From the NCBI GenBank assembly GCA_027064425.1, contig JAMOPO010000015.1, positions 365,959 through 429,958 of the forward strand: 64,000 bases of DNA. Reading direction: 5' to 3'. Shown here piece after piece: positions 23,630 to 33,052 of the stretch. The stretch's first letter is position 1; every line of letters starts with the position of its first letter. The notes beneath the pieces were generated by a model, which had not been told where the DNA came from, made no database searches, and was given only the letters and a program-made list of their open reading frames with translations. Position numbers and translations under genes: made by a program. The stretch is from Methanobacteriota archaeon. GTDB lineage: Archaea; JAADCQ01; Methanopyri; Methanopyrales; Methanopyraceae.

Positions 23630-23830
23630 TTGAAGCGGGAGTACCTCGGGGCCGTCGAGCTGTCCACCTCCGTCGTGTTCGGGGTGGTGGCCGGCTGGGT
23701 CATCGCCAAGCACGTCCAATCGCGGGCGTTAAAGGCGCTCCTGCCCGCCCTGGGCGCGGTTATAGGCTTTTTCGCGGGGTTAGCCAGGCTCGCCAGGGGG
23801 GCGGCGGAGGGTGAAGAGGGCCAAGGTTGA
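23630..23830 (+). CDS. Small two-helix membrane protein (AtpZ/AtpI-like)
   Basis: A 66-residue protein with two hydrophobic helices (residues about 10-28 and 35-55) separated by a short basic turn, and glycine-spaced second-helix motif ALGAVIGFFAGLARL. This resembles the small AtpZ/AtpI-type membrane proteins, but the match is only in pattern. TTG 23630 follows GGGGTGG; a GTG at 23621 is an alternative. Its 3' end overlaps the start of the GTPase gene by 20 bases. Confidence 0.6.
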   Translation: MKREYLGAVELSTSVVFGVVAGWVIAKHVQSRALKALLPALGAVIGFFAGLARLARGAAEGEEGQG

Positions 23831-24395
23831 GGAGGTCCCGCGGCTGGAGAAGGGCCGGTTCAAGATCGCCGTGGTGGGCCCGGAGAACGCGGGCAAGTCG
23901 ACGCTCGTGAACGCGCTCATGGGCCGAGCCGTCGCCGAGGTCTCGGAGGTGCCCGGCACGACGAAGTCGGTCTCCGGATACCACTGGTCGGACCGGGACA
24001 TCCCGCTCTACGTGTTCGACACGGTCGGGCTCGCGGACGAGCGCGGGCGGCGGAGCAAGCGCGGTGTCACGGCGGAGGACGTGGTGGAGCGGCTCGGGAG
24101 CTACGACCTGGCCCTGTTCGTCGTGGACGTCACGCGCCCCATCGGACCGGAGGCGCTCCGGGCCCTGCACGTGATCAAGCACGCGGCCGACCTTGAGACG
24201 CTGCTCGTCGCGAACAAGATCGACCTGCTGGACGAGGAAGAGCTGGAGGAGCGGCTGGAGGAGATCCGCCGGCGGACGGGGCACAGACCCATCCCGGTCT
24301 CGGCGCTGAAGGGGGACGGGGTCGAGCGCCTGCTGCGAGAGATCGAGGAGCGGGTTCGGCGAAAGCGGCGGGTGGTCGCGTCGGCGCCACGGTGA
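23811..24395 (+). CDS. Small GTPase, Era/TrmE-like G domain
   Basis: A 194-residue protein that is almost only a G domain. G1 is GPENAGKSTLVNAL (residues about 23-36), G2 the PGTTKSV segment, G3 FDTVGLAD, G4 VANKIDLLDE and G5 PVSALKGDG. No RNA-binding KH or other C-terminal domain is present, so it is shorter than Era or Der. The GTG start at 23811 overlaps the small membrane protein gene and follows GGGGGCGGCGGAGG. Its role is unknown; translational coupling suggests it acts with the membrane protein. Confidence 0.82.
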   Translation: MKRAKVEEVPRLEKGRFKIAVVGPENAGKSTLVNALMGRAVAEVSEVPGTTKSVSGYHWSDRDIPLYVFDTVGLADERGRRSKRGVTAEDVVERLGSYDLALFVVDVTRPIGPEALRALHVIKHAADLETLLVANKIDLLDEEELEERLEEIRRRTGHRPIPVSALKGDGVERLLREIEERVRRKRRVVASAPR

Positions 24396-24457
24396 GGCGG
24401 TAATACTATCATCTCGGGCCGGCGGCGGCCCACGACCACACGCTGGGGGAGGTCACG

Positions 24458-25540
24458 GTGACCGTGCTCCGATCGATCGAGGAGCTGCGAGAGCTCAACC
24501 CGTTCGCGATCGTGGGGGCGGGAGGAGGCGGCGAGAAGTTCGCCTCGCTGCCCACCGTGGAGGTCGTGGGCATCCTCGATGACGACCCGGAGAAGGCCGG
24601 GATGAAGATCGCCGGGGTGGAGGTTACGAACGACTTCGATGAGGCCGTCGAGGGCGCCCGCTCCGTGGCGATCATGCTCCCGAAGGGGGCGGAGCACCGG
24701 GCGCTAGAGCTGGCGGTGGAGTCGATCCGGCGCGGGCTGAACGTGGTGACCTCGTTCCGATCACTCCCGCTGGACGAGTACCCCGCGCTGGTTAAGTTGG
24801 CCCGGGAGCGGGGTGTCAAGGTCCTCGAGCTGAGCCCCCGGCTGGACGTGGTCCGCGAGGTGGCGGGGGACGCTCCGGAGCGGTGCACGGAGTGCGTGCC
24901 GAAGAAGGACGCCCCTGAGACGGACGTGCCCACGGTCTTCGTGGGCGGGACCTCGCAGGAGTGCGGGAAGAGGACGACGACGCTGAAGCTGGCCGAGGGC
25001 CTGGAGTCGCTGGGTTACACGGCGGCCACGGTCGGGACGGGGGAGTTCGCGGCGCTGGAGGCGGACGTGGGGTTCCGCGCGGGCTCTCTCTCCGTGATGG
25101 ACGTGGCCTCCGCCGTCGCACACGCCGTGGACTACGTGGCAGAGGAGAAGGACCCGGACGTGGTCATCGTGGAGGGACAGTCCTCCTTGACCGAGCGGCG
25201 GAACCCGCACCCGCGCCCGCTTTACTTCGGGATCATGCTCGGATGCAACCCGGACGCCGTTGTCGTGTGCCACCGACCGAACCACCCCTTCCGACGGCCG
25301 AGGGGAGTGGTGGACGAGATTCGAGCCATTCAGGCCCTGCTACCGAACGTCAAGATTGCAGCCGTAAGCTTGAACCCGAGGAACCTCAGGGAGCCACTCG
25401 AGGACTACGCGCGGAGGTTGAGGGCGAAGGTCTGGCGGGAGCTGGGATCGCGGGTCCCGGTGAGGGATCCGGTGCGGGAGGCGGAGGAGCTGGCGCGGGA
25501 CGTCCTGGACGCCCTGGGACTGGAGGAGCGGGGGACGTGA
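24458..25540 (+). CDS. DUF1611 family protein (DgcN-like)
   Basis: The 360-residue protein has a Rossmann-like N-terminal domain (FAIVGAGGGGEKFASL, VVGILDDDPEKAG) and a P-loop-like C-terminal domain that starts VFVGGTSQECGKRTTTLKLAEGL and continues with VIVEGQSSL and VVCHRP. This is the DUF1611 architecture, also found in DgcN of D-glutamate metabolism. Residues 145-152 hold a Cys pair (CTECVPKK). GTG 24458 has GGGGAGG 6 bases upstream. One base separates it from sepF. The substrate is not known in methanogens. Confidence 0.78.
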   Translation: MTVLRSIEELRELNPFAIVGAGGGGEKFASLPTVEVVGILDDDPEKAGMKIAGVEVTNDFDEAVEGARSVAIMLPKGAEHRALELAVESIRRGLNVVTSFRSLPLDEYPALVKLARERGVKVLELSPRLDVVREVAGDAPERCTECVPKKDAPETDVPTVFVGGTSQECGKRTTTLKLAEGLESLGYTAATVGTGEFAALEADVGFRAGSLSVMDVASAVAHAVDYVAEEKDPDVVIVEGQSSLTERRNPHPRPLYFGIMLGCNPDAVVVCHRPNHPFRRPRGVVDEIRAIQALLPNVKIAAVSLNPRNLREPLEDYARRLRAKVWRELGSRVPVRDPVREAEELARDVLDALGLEERGT

Positions 25541-25541
25541 G

Positions 25542-25883
25542 TTGCGCCGCCTCCTCAAGCGCTTTCTCTCCGCCGTCCTCGGGACGAGCGACGGGGAGTC
25601 CGAGTCCATCCCGCCGGGGGACATAGAGGACCAGGAGCCGAGCCTCAAGATCGTCGTCTCCCGGATCACCGAGGCCTCGGAGCTGGAGGAGCTGCTCGAG
25701 GAGCTCTACGACGGCAACGTCCTGATCCTGGACCTGGCCCCGCTGATGGAGCGTGGAGACCACGAGGACGTGGTCCGGGAGCTCAAGCGCACGGCGATCG
25801 GGCTGGGCGGGTTCATAGGTGTTATCAGGGACACGGTCGTCCTGGTCACGGCCGATAACGTGGACATCGAGAAGAGGGGATGA
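25542..25883 (+). CDS. sepF: Cell division protein SepF
   Basis: A 113-residue archaeal SepF that anchors FtsZ to the membrane. The N-terminus MRRLLKRFLSAVLG is a short amphipathic membrane-targeting helix, followed by an acidic linker. The SepF core has VLILDLAPLMER (residues about 61-72), VRELKRTAIGLGGFIGVI and VVLVTADNVDIEK. It starts at TTG 25542, one base after the DUF1611 gene, and overlaps the kinase gene by ATGA. Confidence 0.88.
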   Translation: MRRLLKRFLSAVLGTSDGESESIPPGDIEDQEPSLKIVVSRITEASELEELLEELYDGNVLILDLAPLMERGDHEDVVRELKRTAIGLGGFIGVIRDTVVLVTADNVDIEKRG

Positions 25884-26866
25884 GCTTGGCCAAGCCCACG
25901 ATCGTGCTGATAGGCGGCGCGTCCGGCGTGGGCACGTCCACCATCGCCCGCGAGGTCGCGCGCCGGCTGGACATCACCCACCTCATCGAAACGGATCATC
26001 TCCGAGAGGTCCTCCGCGGGGCGATCGACGAGGAGTACGCGCCGACCCTCCACATGTCCTCCTACAACGCGTACCGGGCCCTCAGGATCCCCGATCATAT
26101 GATCCCGGAGAAGTTCGAGGACCGCGTGATCGCGGGGTTCGTCGATCACGCGTCCATGGTTAAGCCCGCCATCGACATGGTGATCAAACGGGCGGCGGAG
26201 GACGCGAGCGACCTCGTCATCGAGGGCGTGCACATCGTCCCCGGGCTCGTGTCCCCAGACGACTACCCGTTCGCGGACGTGCACATGGTCATCCTGTGCG
26301 CGGACGAGGAGGAGCACCGGGAGCGCTTCGTCAAGCGGGCCATGGAGAAGGGTCGCGGCGGCCGGCACCTGGAGTACTTCAAGCAAATTCGCGTCATTCA
26401 TGACTTCCTCGTGGAGGCGGCCGAGGAGCACGGAATCCCGGTGATCAAGAACGACGAGATTGAGCGAACGGTCCAGGAGGTCCTGGCCGTCGTCCGCAAG
26501 GTCACCTTGACCGTCAAGTCCGTGCACCCACTCAAGGAGTCGATCAAGGAGGCGAAGATTCTCCGGGAGCACAACTGCCGGATGATGGACGTCGGCTTCC
26601 CCATCCCGGGCAAAGAGGACGTGATTAAGGTGACGTTCCACCGGGATCCCGTGGACGAGTGGCGCGAGATCCTCGGGCAGGAGGAGAGTCGGGACTACTT
26701 CAAGCACCTGTACTCAGCGTCGAACAACGTGCACTATCACCAGATCACGGCGCCGAACGAGGAGTCCCTCGAGCGCGCGCTGGAGGCGCTGGAGGAGGCC
26801 GGAATCGAGGTGGAGCCCGTCGAGCCGGGGGAGGAGCCCGAGGTTGAAGAAGGGCAAGGAGAGTGA
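25880..26866 (+). CDS. 2-phosphoglycerate kinase-like protein with C-terminal extension
   Basis: The 328-residue protein has a P-loop kinase domain: LIGGASGVGTSTIAREVARRL (in parts GGASGVGTST), IETDHLREVLRG, HMSSYNAYRAL and VIEGVHIVPG. This matches the archaeal 2-phosphoglycerate kinase family that feeds cyclic 2,3-diphosphoglycerate, an abundant solute in Methanopyrus. Unlike the Methanothermus enzyme it lacks an N-terminal ATP-cone domain. It instead carries about 120 extra C-terminal residues (from VKSVHPLKESIKEA), predicted as a separate alpha/beta domain, that I do not recognise. ATG 25880 overlaps the sepF stop; TTG 25886 is an alternative with better spacing to GAGGGG. Confidence 0.72.
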   Translation: MSLAKPTIVLIGGASGVGTSTIAREVARRLDITHLIETDHLREVLRGAIDEEYAPTLHMSSYNAYRALRIPDHMIPEKFEDRVIAGFVDHASMVKPAIDMVIKRAAEDASDLVIEGVHIVPGLVSPDDYPFADVHMVILCADEEEHRERFVKRAMEKGRGGRHLEYFKQIRVIHDFLVEAAEEHGIPVIKNDEIERTVQEVLAVVRKVTLTVKSVHPLKESIKEAKILREHNCRMMDVGFPIPGKEDVIKVTFHRDPVDEWREILGQEESRDYFKHLYSASNNVHYHQITAPNEESLERALEALEEAGIEVEPVEPGEEPEVEEGQGE

Positions 26867-27488
26867 CGGCGGCGACGAGGAGGAGTTTCGATACCAGATG
26901 GAGATCGCCGACCAGGAGTGTCCGGCGTGCGGTCGGAAGGCACTGCGGGTCTACGGCCGGGTGGACGAGATCCCGCACTTCGGTAAGGTCCTGGAGCAGT
27001 TCATCCAGTGCGAGGCCTGCGGGTACCGGATCTCCGACGTGATGTGCCTCGACGAGCGTGACCCGGCGGAGTACCGCTACCGAGTGAACTCGCCGGACGA
27101 CGTCAAGGTTCGGGTGATCCGCTCCCCCTCCGGCTTCCTGGAGATACCGGAGATCGGTGTCGAGGTCCGGCCGGGACCCGCCGCCGAGGGCTTCGTATCG
27201 AACGTGGAGGGCGTCCTGCGCCGGGTCAAGCGGCACGTCAAGCTGGCCGCCAAGTGGTCCGACCGGGAGGAGGCCCGCGAGCGGGCGGAGAAGATCCTGG
27301 AGCGGATCGAGGCCGCGCTGTCCGGGGAGGATGAGATCACGATCGTGCTGAAGGACCCGTACGGTCACTCGGCCATCATCCCGGAGGACGAGGAGAAGCT
27401 CGAGGTGCGGAAGCTGGACGAGCGTGAGGTAAAAAAGCTCCGGAGCATGATCCTTCGCGGCGCCCTTTCGGGCCGGGAAACTTTCTAA
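26844..27488 (+). CDS. ZPR1-related zinc-finger protein
   Basis: A 214-residue protein with one ZPR1 module. The C4 zinc finger is CPACGRKALRVYGRVDEIPHFGKVLEQFIQCEACGYR (cysteine pairs CPAC and CEAC), followed by the ZPR1 beta domain with NSPDDVKVRVIRSPSGFLEIPEIGVEV-type sequence and the helical GFVSNVEGVLRRV. Eukaryotic ZPR1 binds eEF1A and growth-factor receptors; the archaeal protein probably chaperones aEF1A. TTG 26844 lies inside the end of the kinase gene. It directly precedes the ribosomal operon. Confidence 0.82.
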   Translation: MKKGKESDGGDEEEFRYQMEIADQECPACGRKALRVYGRVDEIPHFGKVLEQFIQCEACGYRISDVMCLDERDPAEYRYRVNSPDDVKVRVIRSPSGFLEIPEIGVEVRPGPAAEGFVSNVEGVLRRVKRHVKLAAKWSDREEARERAEKILERIEAALSGEDEITIVLKDPYGHSAIIPEDEEKLEVRKLDEREVKKLRSMILRGALSGRETF

Positions 27489-27502
27489 TTCCACTCCCGG
27501 GG

Positions 27503-27530
27503 CGGCCGCGTCCTCCGGGACCCGCGGCCG
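27503..27530. promoter_or_regulatory. G+C hairpin ending at the ribosome site of rpl19e
   Basis: CGGCCGCG (27503-27510) pairs with CGCGGCCG (27523-27530), and GTCC/GGAC inside extends the stem. The 3' arm runs straight into the GGGGGG ribosome site before TTG 27543, so folding of the leader could affect L19e translation, or the hairpin could terminate the upstream transcript. Confidence 0.5.
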
Positions 27531-27542
27531 GGGGGTCGCGAG

Positions 27543-27992
27543 TTGAACCTCAGGCCCCAGCGGAGGATGGCGGCGGAGATCCTGAAGTGCGGCGTCCACC
27601 GCATCTGGATCGACCCGGACCGACTGGACGAGGTGGCTCAGGCGCAGACGCGCGAGGACATTCGCAGGCTGATCAAGGAGGGTGTGATCAGGAAGAAGCC
27701 GATCAAGGGACAGTCCCGCGTCCGCGCGCGGAAGCGGCACGAGCAGCGGAAGAAGGGCCGGAGGCGCGGTCCCGGTCGCCGGAAGGGAGCGAAGGGCGCC
27801 CGGATGCCGAAGAAGCGGCGCTGGATCCAGCGCATCCGTCCGATCCGCCGCAAGCTGCGCGAGCTGCGAGACTCCGGCAAGATCGACCGCAGCACGTACC
27901 GGAAGCTGTACATGATGGCCAAGGGCGGTTACTTCCGCGACACGTCCCACCTGCTGCAGTACATCGAGGAGAACGACCTCTGGAAGAAGTGA
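27543..27992 (+). CDS. rpl19e: Ribosomal protein eL19 (L19e)
   Basis: A 149-residue large-subunit protein with the family start [23 protein letters not shown], the very basic central stretch [20 protein letters not shown] and the C-terminal helix [21 protein letters not shown]. In most archaea L32e precedes L19e in the spc operon; here the ZPR1-like gene does, so the operon is broken at this point. TTG 27543 has a GGGGGG site 7 bases upstream. Confidence 0.95.
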   Translation: MNLRPQRRMAAEILKCGVHRIWIDPDRLDEVAQAQTREDIRRLIKEGVIRKKPIKGQSRVRARKRHEQRKKGRRRGPGRRKGAKGARMPKKRRWIQRIRPIRRKLRELRDSGKIDRSTYRKLYMMAKGGYFRDTSHLLQYIEENDLWKK

Positions 27993-28009
27993 AACAAGGG
28001 TGATTCCCC

Positions 28010-28612
28010 ATGGCGACCGGGCCCCGCTACCGCGTACCGTTCCGTAGGCGCCGGGAGGGCAAGACCAATTACTACAAGCGGAAGGAGCTGCTGAAGGCCG
28101 ACGCTCCGCGCCTGGTGGCACGGAAGACGCTGAACCACAACATCGCCCAGGTGATCGACTACGCCCCGCAGGGCGACGTGACGCTGGCCTCGGCGCACTC
28201 CATCGAGCTCCGGAACAAGTTCGGCTGGAAGGGGCACTGCGGCAACACGCCGGCCGCCTACCTGACCGGGTACCTCTGCGGGCTCCGGGCCCTGAAGAAG
28301 GGAATCGAGAAGGCGATCATCGACATCGGCCTGCACCGACCCGTCCGGGGCGCCCGGGTCTTCGCGATCATGAAGGGTGCCATCGACGCGGGCATGGAGA
28401 TCCCGCACAGCAAGAAGATCCTGCCGCCGGAGGACCGGATCCGGGGCGAGCACATCGCCAACCTGGCCCGGCAGATCAAGGAGGAGGACCCGGAGGAGTA
28501 CGAGCGGCGGTTCTCGAAGTACCTGGAGCGCGGCCTGAAGCCCGAGGAGCTGCCCGAGCACTTCGAGGAGGTGAAGGCTAAAATCGAGGAGGAGGTCGGC
28601 GCGGAGTCGTGA
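28010..28612 (+). CDS. rpl18: Ribosomal protein uL18 (L18)
   Basis: A 200-residue 5S rRNA-binding protein of the archaeal/eukaryotic L5-type uL18. The N-terminus is [22 protein letters not shown], followed by [32 protein letters not shown] and [21 protein letters not shown]. It follows rpl19e by 17 bases with a GGGTGAT site before ATG 28010. Length is normal for archaea. Confidence 0.95.
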   Translation: MATGPRYRVPFRRRREGKTNYYKRKELLKADAPRLVARKTLNHNIAQVIDYAPQGDVTLASAHSIELRNKFGWKGHCGNTPAAYLTGYLCGLRALKKGIEKAIIDIGLHRPVRGARVFAIMKGAIDAGMEIPHSKKILPPEDRIRGEHIANLARQIKEEDPEEYERRFSKYLERGLKPEELPEHFEEVKAKIEEEVGAES

Positions 28613-28640
28613 CCCCGGAATCCGGAGGGGGTGCGAGGCG

Positions 28641-29324
28641 TTGGGCGCGCCGAGGAGCCTGGAGGAGTGGGAGCCGAAGACGAAGCTGGGTCGGATGGTG
28701 AAGGAGGGCGAGATCAAGTCCATCGATGAGGTGCTCGCGCAGGGCTGGCGGATCCTGGAACCGGAGATCGTCGACTGGCTGCTGCCGGACCTGGAGGAGG
28801 AGGTCCTGGACGTCAACATGGTCCAGAAGATGCACAAGTCCGGTCGGCGAGTCCGGTTCCGCGTGACCGTCGTGGTCGGCAACCGCGACGGCTACGTCGG
28901 CGTGGGTCAGGGTAAGGCCCGGGAGGTGGGTCCGGCGATCCGGGCCGCGATCGACCGGGCCAAGCTGAACATCATCAAGGTGCGGCGCGGTTGCGGCAGC
29001 TGGGAGTGCGGCTGCGGCCGACCGCACTCCGTGCCGTTCGAGGTTACGGGCAAGTGCGGCAGCGTCCGGATCACGCTGAAGCCGGCCCCGCGGGGCACGG
29101 GCCTGGTGGCGGGTGAGGCGGCGCAGAAGGTGCTCGAGATGGCGGGCATTGAGGACGTCTGGACGAAGACCACGGGCGGCAAGGGCAAGGGTGAGACGCG
29201 GACGACGATCAACTTCGCGAAGGCCACGTTCGACGCGCTGCGGAACCTGATCTACATGCGGATGCGGCCCGAGGAGGCGGAGCGGCTGGGCATCGTGAGC
29301 GGCCGCGCCGAGGAGGGGGCGTAG
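28641..29324 (+). CDS. rps5: Ribosomal protein uS5 (S5)
   Basis: A 227-residue small-subunit protein with the double-stranded RNA-binding core [23 protein letters not shown] and the C-terminal domain GVTGL-like [26 protein letters not shown]. The archaeal insertion [19 protein letters not shown] contains three cysteines and a histidine that may bind zinc. It starts at TTG 28641 after GGAGGGGGTG. Confidence 0.95.
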   Translation: MGAPRSLEEWEPKTKLGRMVKEGEIKSIDEVLAQGWRILEPEIVDWLLPDLEEEVLDVNMVQKMHKSGRRVRFRVTVVVGNRDGYVGVGQGKAREVGPAIRAAIDRAKLNIIKVRRGCGSWECGCGRPHSVPFEVTGKCGSVRITLKPAPRGTGLVAGEAAQKVLEMAGIEDVWTKTTGGKGKGETRTTINFAKATFDALRNLIYMRMRPEEAERLGIVSGRAEEGA

Positions 29325-29327
29325 GCC

Positions 29328-29921
29328 TTGGTCGCCACCGGCAAGCTCGACCTGAAGCACGAGACCGCGAGCGAGGCGGCGAAGAAGCGCGCGAAGACGG
29401 GAGAGGGCGTCAAGGTCAGCCCGGACGCCCGGGAGTACGAGCGTGCCACCAAGCGCCTCGCGGTGGTCCGGGTGCGCGGCCGGGTCGGCGTCCGGTACGA
29501 CATCGAGGACACCATGAAGATGCTCAAGCTGCTGCGGCGGAACTGGTGCGTGCTCATCGACGACCGGCCCAGCTACCTGGGCATGCTGCAGAAGATCAAG
29601 GACTACGTGACCTGGGGCGAGGTCAAGCCGGAGGTCGTGGCCGAGCTGCTCCGGAAGCGGGGTGAGCTGGAGGGCGGCAAGCCCGTGACCGACGAGTACA
29701 TCGCCGAGCACACGGACTACGACAGCATCGACGAGTTCGCGGAGGCGTACTGCAACTTCGAGGCGGAGCTGGACGACATCCCGAAGCTGAAGCCGTTCTT
29801 CCGCCTGCACCCACCGCGCGGCGGCTACGAGCGCGGCGGGATCAAGAAGCCGTTCGTGCTGGGCGGTGCACTGGGCTACCGCGGCGAGCACATCAACGAC
29901 CTGCTGATGAGGATGATCTGA
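29328..29921 (+). CDS. rpl30: Ribosomal protein uL30 (L30), with N-terminal extension
   Basis: The 197-residue uL30 core begins at [27 protein letters not shown] (residue about 44) and includes [16 protein letters not shown] and [19 protein letters not shown]. About 40 charged residues precede the core, longer than in most archaea. TTG 29328 has GGAGGGGGC upstream, and the frame between it and the core is consistent in composition with a real extension. Confidence 0.92.
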   Translation: MVATGKLDLKHETASEAAKKRAKTGEGVKVSPDAREYERATKRLAVVRVRGRVGVRYDIEDTMKMLKLLRRNWCVLIDDRPSYLGMLQKIKDYVTWGEVKPEVVAELLRKRGELEGGKPVTDEYIAEHTDYDSIDEFAEAYCNFEAELDDIPKLKPFFRLHPPRGGYERGGIKKPFVLGGALGYRGEHINDLLMRMI

Positions 29922-29934
29922 GGGGGTCCCGGTC

Positions 29935-30447
29935 TTGGTCGTCCGCCGGAAGAAGAAGTCGCCGAAGAAGTACCGCGGGTCGCGCACGCACGGTGGCGGT
30001 CACCACCGGAAGCGGAGCGGTGCCGGTAACCGCGGCGGCCGCGGAATGGCGGGCTCACACAAGCACAAGTGGTTCCACGTGATCAAGTACATGCCCGACC
30101 ACTTCGGCAAGCGTGGCTTCAACCGGCCGCAGAAGGTCGTCGAGGAGCCCAACCCGATCAACGTCGGCGACCTGGACGCCCTGGCGGACAAGCTGCTCGA
30201 GGAGGGCATCGCCGAGAAGGAGGACGACAAGATCGTCATCGACGTCACCGACGAGCGGTTGAAGAAGTTCGGCGGCCCGTTCGACAAGGTGCTCGGCGGA
30301 GGGCAGGTCAAGCGGCCCCTGGTCGTGAAGGCACCGCAGTTCACGGACCGGGCCGTGGAGAAGCTGGAAGAGGCCGGCGGTGAAGCGGTGGAGATCGAGG
30401 CCGAGGAAGCGAGCGGTGAGGAGGAGGCTGAGGCCGCCGAGGCGTAG
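29935..30447 (+). CDS. rpl15: Ribosomal protein uL15 (L15)
   Basis: A 170-residue protein with the Gly/Arg/His-rich start ([20 protein letters not shown]), then GFNRP and the globular C-terminus [25 protein letters not shown]. The tail is acidic ([14 protein letters not shown]). It starts at TTG 29935 and is followed by a T-rich stretch that may end the ribosomal transcript before secY. Confidence 0.94.
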   Translation: MVVRRKKKSPKKYRGSRTHGGGHHRKRSGAGNRGGRGMAGSHKHKWFHVIKYMPDHFGKRGFNRPQKVVEEPNPINVGDLDALADKLLEEGIAEKEDDKIVIDVTDERLKKFGGPFDKVLGGGQVKRPLVVKAPQFTDRAVEKLEEAGGEAVEIEAEEASGEEEAEAAEA

Positions 30448-30476
30448 GCCCGGGACCTCTTCAGGCCGCCGCATCA

Positions 30477-30482
30477 TTTTTT
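30477..30482 (+). terminator. T-run after rpl15
   Basis: Six Ts (30477-30482) follow the rpl15 stop by 29 bases in otherwise G+C-rich DNA, as expected of an archaeal intrinsic terminator. secY has its own TATA-like box just downstream. Confidence 0.55.
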
Positions 30483-30500
30483 CAGCAAAACCGTTCCGCG

Positions 30501-30538
30501 CGCTCACCACCTTAAAACCCGGGTCAGGGTGGTGAGCG
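30501..30538 (+). promoter_or_regulatory. Inverted repeat bracketing the secY TATA box and ending at the start codon
   Basis: Perfect 11-bp arms CGCTCACCACC (30501-30511) and GGTGGTGAGCG (30528-30538) flank 16 bases that contain the TATA-like CCTTAAAACC (30510-30519). The right arm holds the GGTG ribosome site and touches TTG 30539. It could be an operator palindrome at the promoter, or a hairpin that hides the ribosome site when transcription reads through from rpl15. Confidence 0.7.
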
Positions 30539-31915
30539 TTGGCGGAGGAGTGGCTGGAGCGGCTCAAGCCGATCCTGGAGCGGCTACCGGAGGTCAAGAC
30601 CCCGGACCGGCACGTTCCGTTCAACGAGAAGCTGTTCAAGTACACCGGACTCCCGCTCCTGGCCTACTTCATCCTGTGCGAGATCCCGCTCTACGGCATG
30701 TCCCCGCAGGCCGTGGACTACTTCGCGAACCTGCGCGCCGTCCTGGCGGGCAGCTTCGGGTCCATCCTCACGCTCGGAATCGGTCCGATCGTGACCGCGT
30801 CCATTCTCCTGCAGCTCCTCGTCGGAGGAGACATCATCAAGCTCGACCTCACGGACCCCGAGGATCGGCGCACGTTCCAGGCCCTGCAGAAGTTCCTGGC
30901 CATCCTGCTCTGCTTCTTTGAGGGTGCCATGATGGTGTTCAGCGGCGCCGTGCCACCGGCCGAGCCCAGCCTGCTGCTCGAGATTCTGCTCGTCCTGCAG
31001 CTCGCGCTCGGCGGCATCCTGGTGATCTACCTGGATGAGGTCGTGAGCAAGTGGGGCATCGGCTCCGGAGTCGGCCTGTTCATCGTTGCGGGCGTGGCCT
31101 CACAGATCATCATCGGAGCGTTCAACCCGCTGCCCAGTCCCGAGCAGCCGGGGCGGCCCGCGGGCGCCGTGTGGGCCTTCCTCACGACCGCGCTGCAGGG
31201 AACGCCCGACTGGACGCTCCTGGCCCCCGTGCTGGGAGCGCTAATCACGTTCCTCGTCGTGCTGTACGTCGAGGGGATGAGGGTCGAGATCCCCATCGCC
31301 TTCTCCGGCATCCGAGGCGCGCGGGGTCGATTTCCGGTCCGGCTGCTCTACACGTCCAACATCCCGGTGATCCTGGCGACGGCGCTGTTCATGAACGTCC
31401 GGCTCTGGGCGCTCGCCTTCCAGCGGATGGGCGTCCCCATCCTCGGCAAGCTGGACCCGCGCGGTCAGCCGATCTCCGGGCTGGTTTACTACCTCTCACC
31501 ACCCAACAGCATAGTCAAGACGCTCTCCGACCCGCTGCAGGCGCTGGGCTACACGATCGCGATGGTCGTCACCTCCGTGTTCTTCGCCATCCTGTGGGTC
31601 GAGCTGACGGGCATGGGCCCGAAGGACGTCGCGCGGCAGCTGCACCGGGCCGGGCTGCACATCCCGGGCTTCCGGCGGGACGTTAGGGTGCTGGAGAGGC
31701 GGCTCCGGCGGTACATTTACCCCGTGACGGTGCTGGGCGGCGCCTTCGTCGGCCTCCTGGCGGCGGGCGCGGACCTGTTGGGCGCGCTGGGCGGCGGCAC
31801 GGGCGTCCTGCTGACGGTCTCAATACTTTACAACATGTACGAGGAGATCAAGCAGGAGCGGCTGATGGAGGCCCACCCGGTGGTGAGGAAGTTCCTAGAG
31901 CGGGCGCTGCGGTAG
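30539..31915 (+). CDS. secY: Preprotein translocase subunit SecY (Sec61 alpha)
   Basis: The 458-residue membrane channel has ten hydrophobic segments. It contains FNEKLFKYTGLPLLAYFIL with the plug region, GSFGSILTLGIGPIVTASILLQLL (helix 2), GIGSGVGLFIVAGVA, RFPVRLLYTSNIPVILATALFMN and ELTGMGPKDVARQLHRAGLHIPGFRRD (loop 8/9). These are standard archaeal SecY features. It starts at TTG 30539 next to the inverted repeat. Adenylate kinase follows after 12 bases, as in other archaeal spc operons. Confidence 0.95.
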   Translation: MAEEWLERLKPILERLPEVKTPDRHVPFNEKLFKYTGLPLLAYFILCEIPLYGMSPQAVDYFANLRAVLAGSFGSILTLGIGPIVTASILLQLLVGGDIIKLDLTDPEDRRTFQALQKFLAILLCFFEGAMMVFSGAVPPAEPSLLLEILLVLQLALGGILVIYLDEVVSKWGIGSGVGLFIVAGVASQIIIGAFNPLPSPEQPGRPAGAVWAFLTTALQGTPDWTLLAPVLGALITFLVVLYVEGMRVEIPIAFSGIRGARGRFPVRLLYTSNIPVILATALFMNVRLWALAFQRMGVPILGKLDPRGQPISGLVYYLSPPNSIVKTLSDPLQALGYTIAMVVTSVFFAILWVELTGMGPKDVARQLHRAGLHIPGFRRDVRVLERRLRRYIYPVTVLGGAFVGLLAAGADLLGALGGGTGVLLTVSILYNMYEEIKQERLMEAHPVVRKFLERALR

Positions 31916-32503
<588 letters not shown>

Positions 32504-32506
32504 GGA

Positions 32507-33049
32507 GTGGTCACCGTGGACTGGGGGCACCTCGCCCGCTACTTCTACCCACTCGTGGACCCCTTCATCCGGTGCTTCGGGCCCGCTCTGGGCATGCTCG
32601 TCGCGGCCGCCATCGTCGTGTTCTTCATCGACATGGTGTACGAGCTCATCATTGGTAGGGAGGAGCTGGAGCGCATCCAGTCCACCTTCAACAAGGTTAA
32701 AGAGTACCAAAAGGAGCTCGAGAAGGCCAAGATCCTGGGTGACTTCGAGCGGGTCCGCGAGCTGGAGGAGAAGATCCGGGACCACGCGCAGGAGACGTTC
32801 GAGATCCAGTCCAAGGTCATGATGAAGCACCTTAAGGCCATGCTCATCACGTTCCCGCCGATTATCGTGATCATCTACACGCTCGAGTATCGACTGGCCC
32901 ACTGGACGCTCAAGCTGCCCTTCCACGCCCCGCTCGTGGGGAACGAGATCGGGCCCGTGGGCTGGTACATCCTGTGCGCCACCGCCGTCTCCGTCCCCCT
33001 CAAGCCTTTAGCCGAGCTGCTGGCGACCAAGGTGCGCGGGGGTGAGTAG
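32507..33049 (+). CDS. DUF106 membrane protein, Oxa1/YidC/EMC3-superfamily insertase
   Basis: A 180-residue protein with an N-terminal membrane helix (GMLVAAAIVVFFIDMVYELI), a cytoplasmic coiled coil (residues about 50-100, rich in Glu and Lys) and two further membrane helices (FPPIIVIIYTLEY; VGWYILCATAVSVPLKPLAELL). This is the archaeal DUF106 layout, related to YidC/Get1/EMC3, so it probably inserts membrane proteins next to SecY. The start is GTG 32507 (GTG 32516 possible). It is encoded 3 bases after adkA. Confidence 0.88.
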   Translation: MVTVDWGHLARYFYPLVDPFIRCFGPALGMLVAAAIVVFFIDMVYELIIGREELERIQSTFNKVKEYQKELEKAKILGDFERVRELEEKIRDHAQETFEIQSKVMMKHLKAMLITFPPIIVIIYTLEYRLAHWTLKLPFHAPLVGNEIGPVGWYILCATAVSVPLKPLAELLATKVRGGE

Positions 33050-33052
33050 CGC

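Noticed and set aside
28578..29987. A 469-codon minus-strand frame across S5 and L30
   Set aside because: Antisense to two well-identified ribosomal genes, with no protein-like composition.
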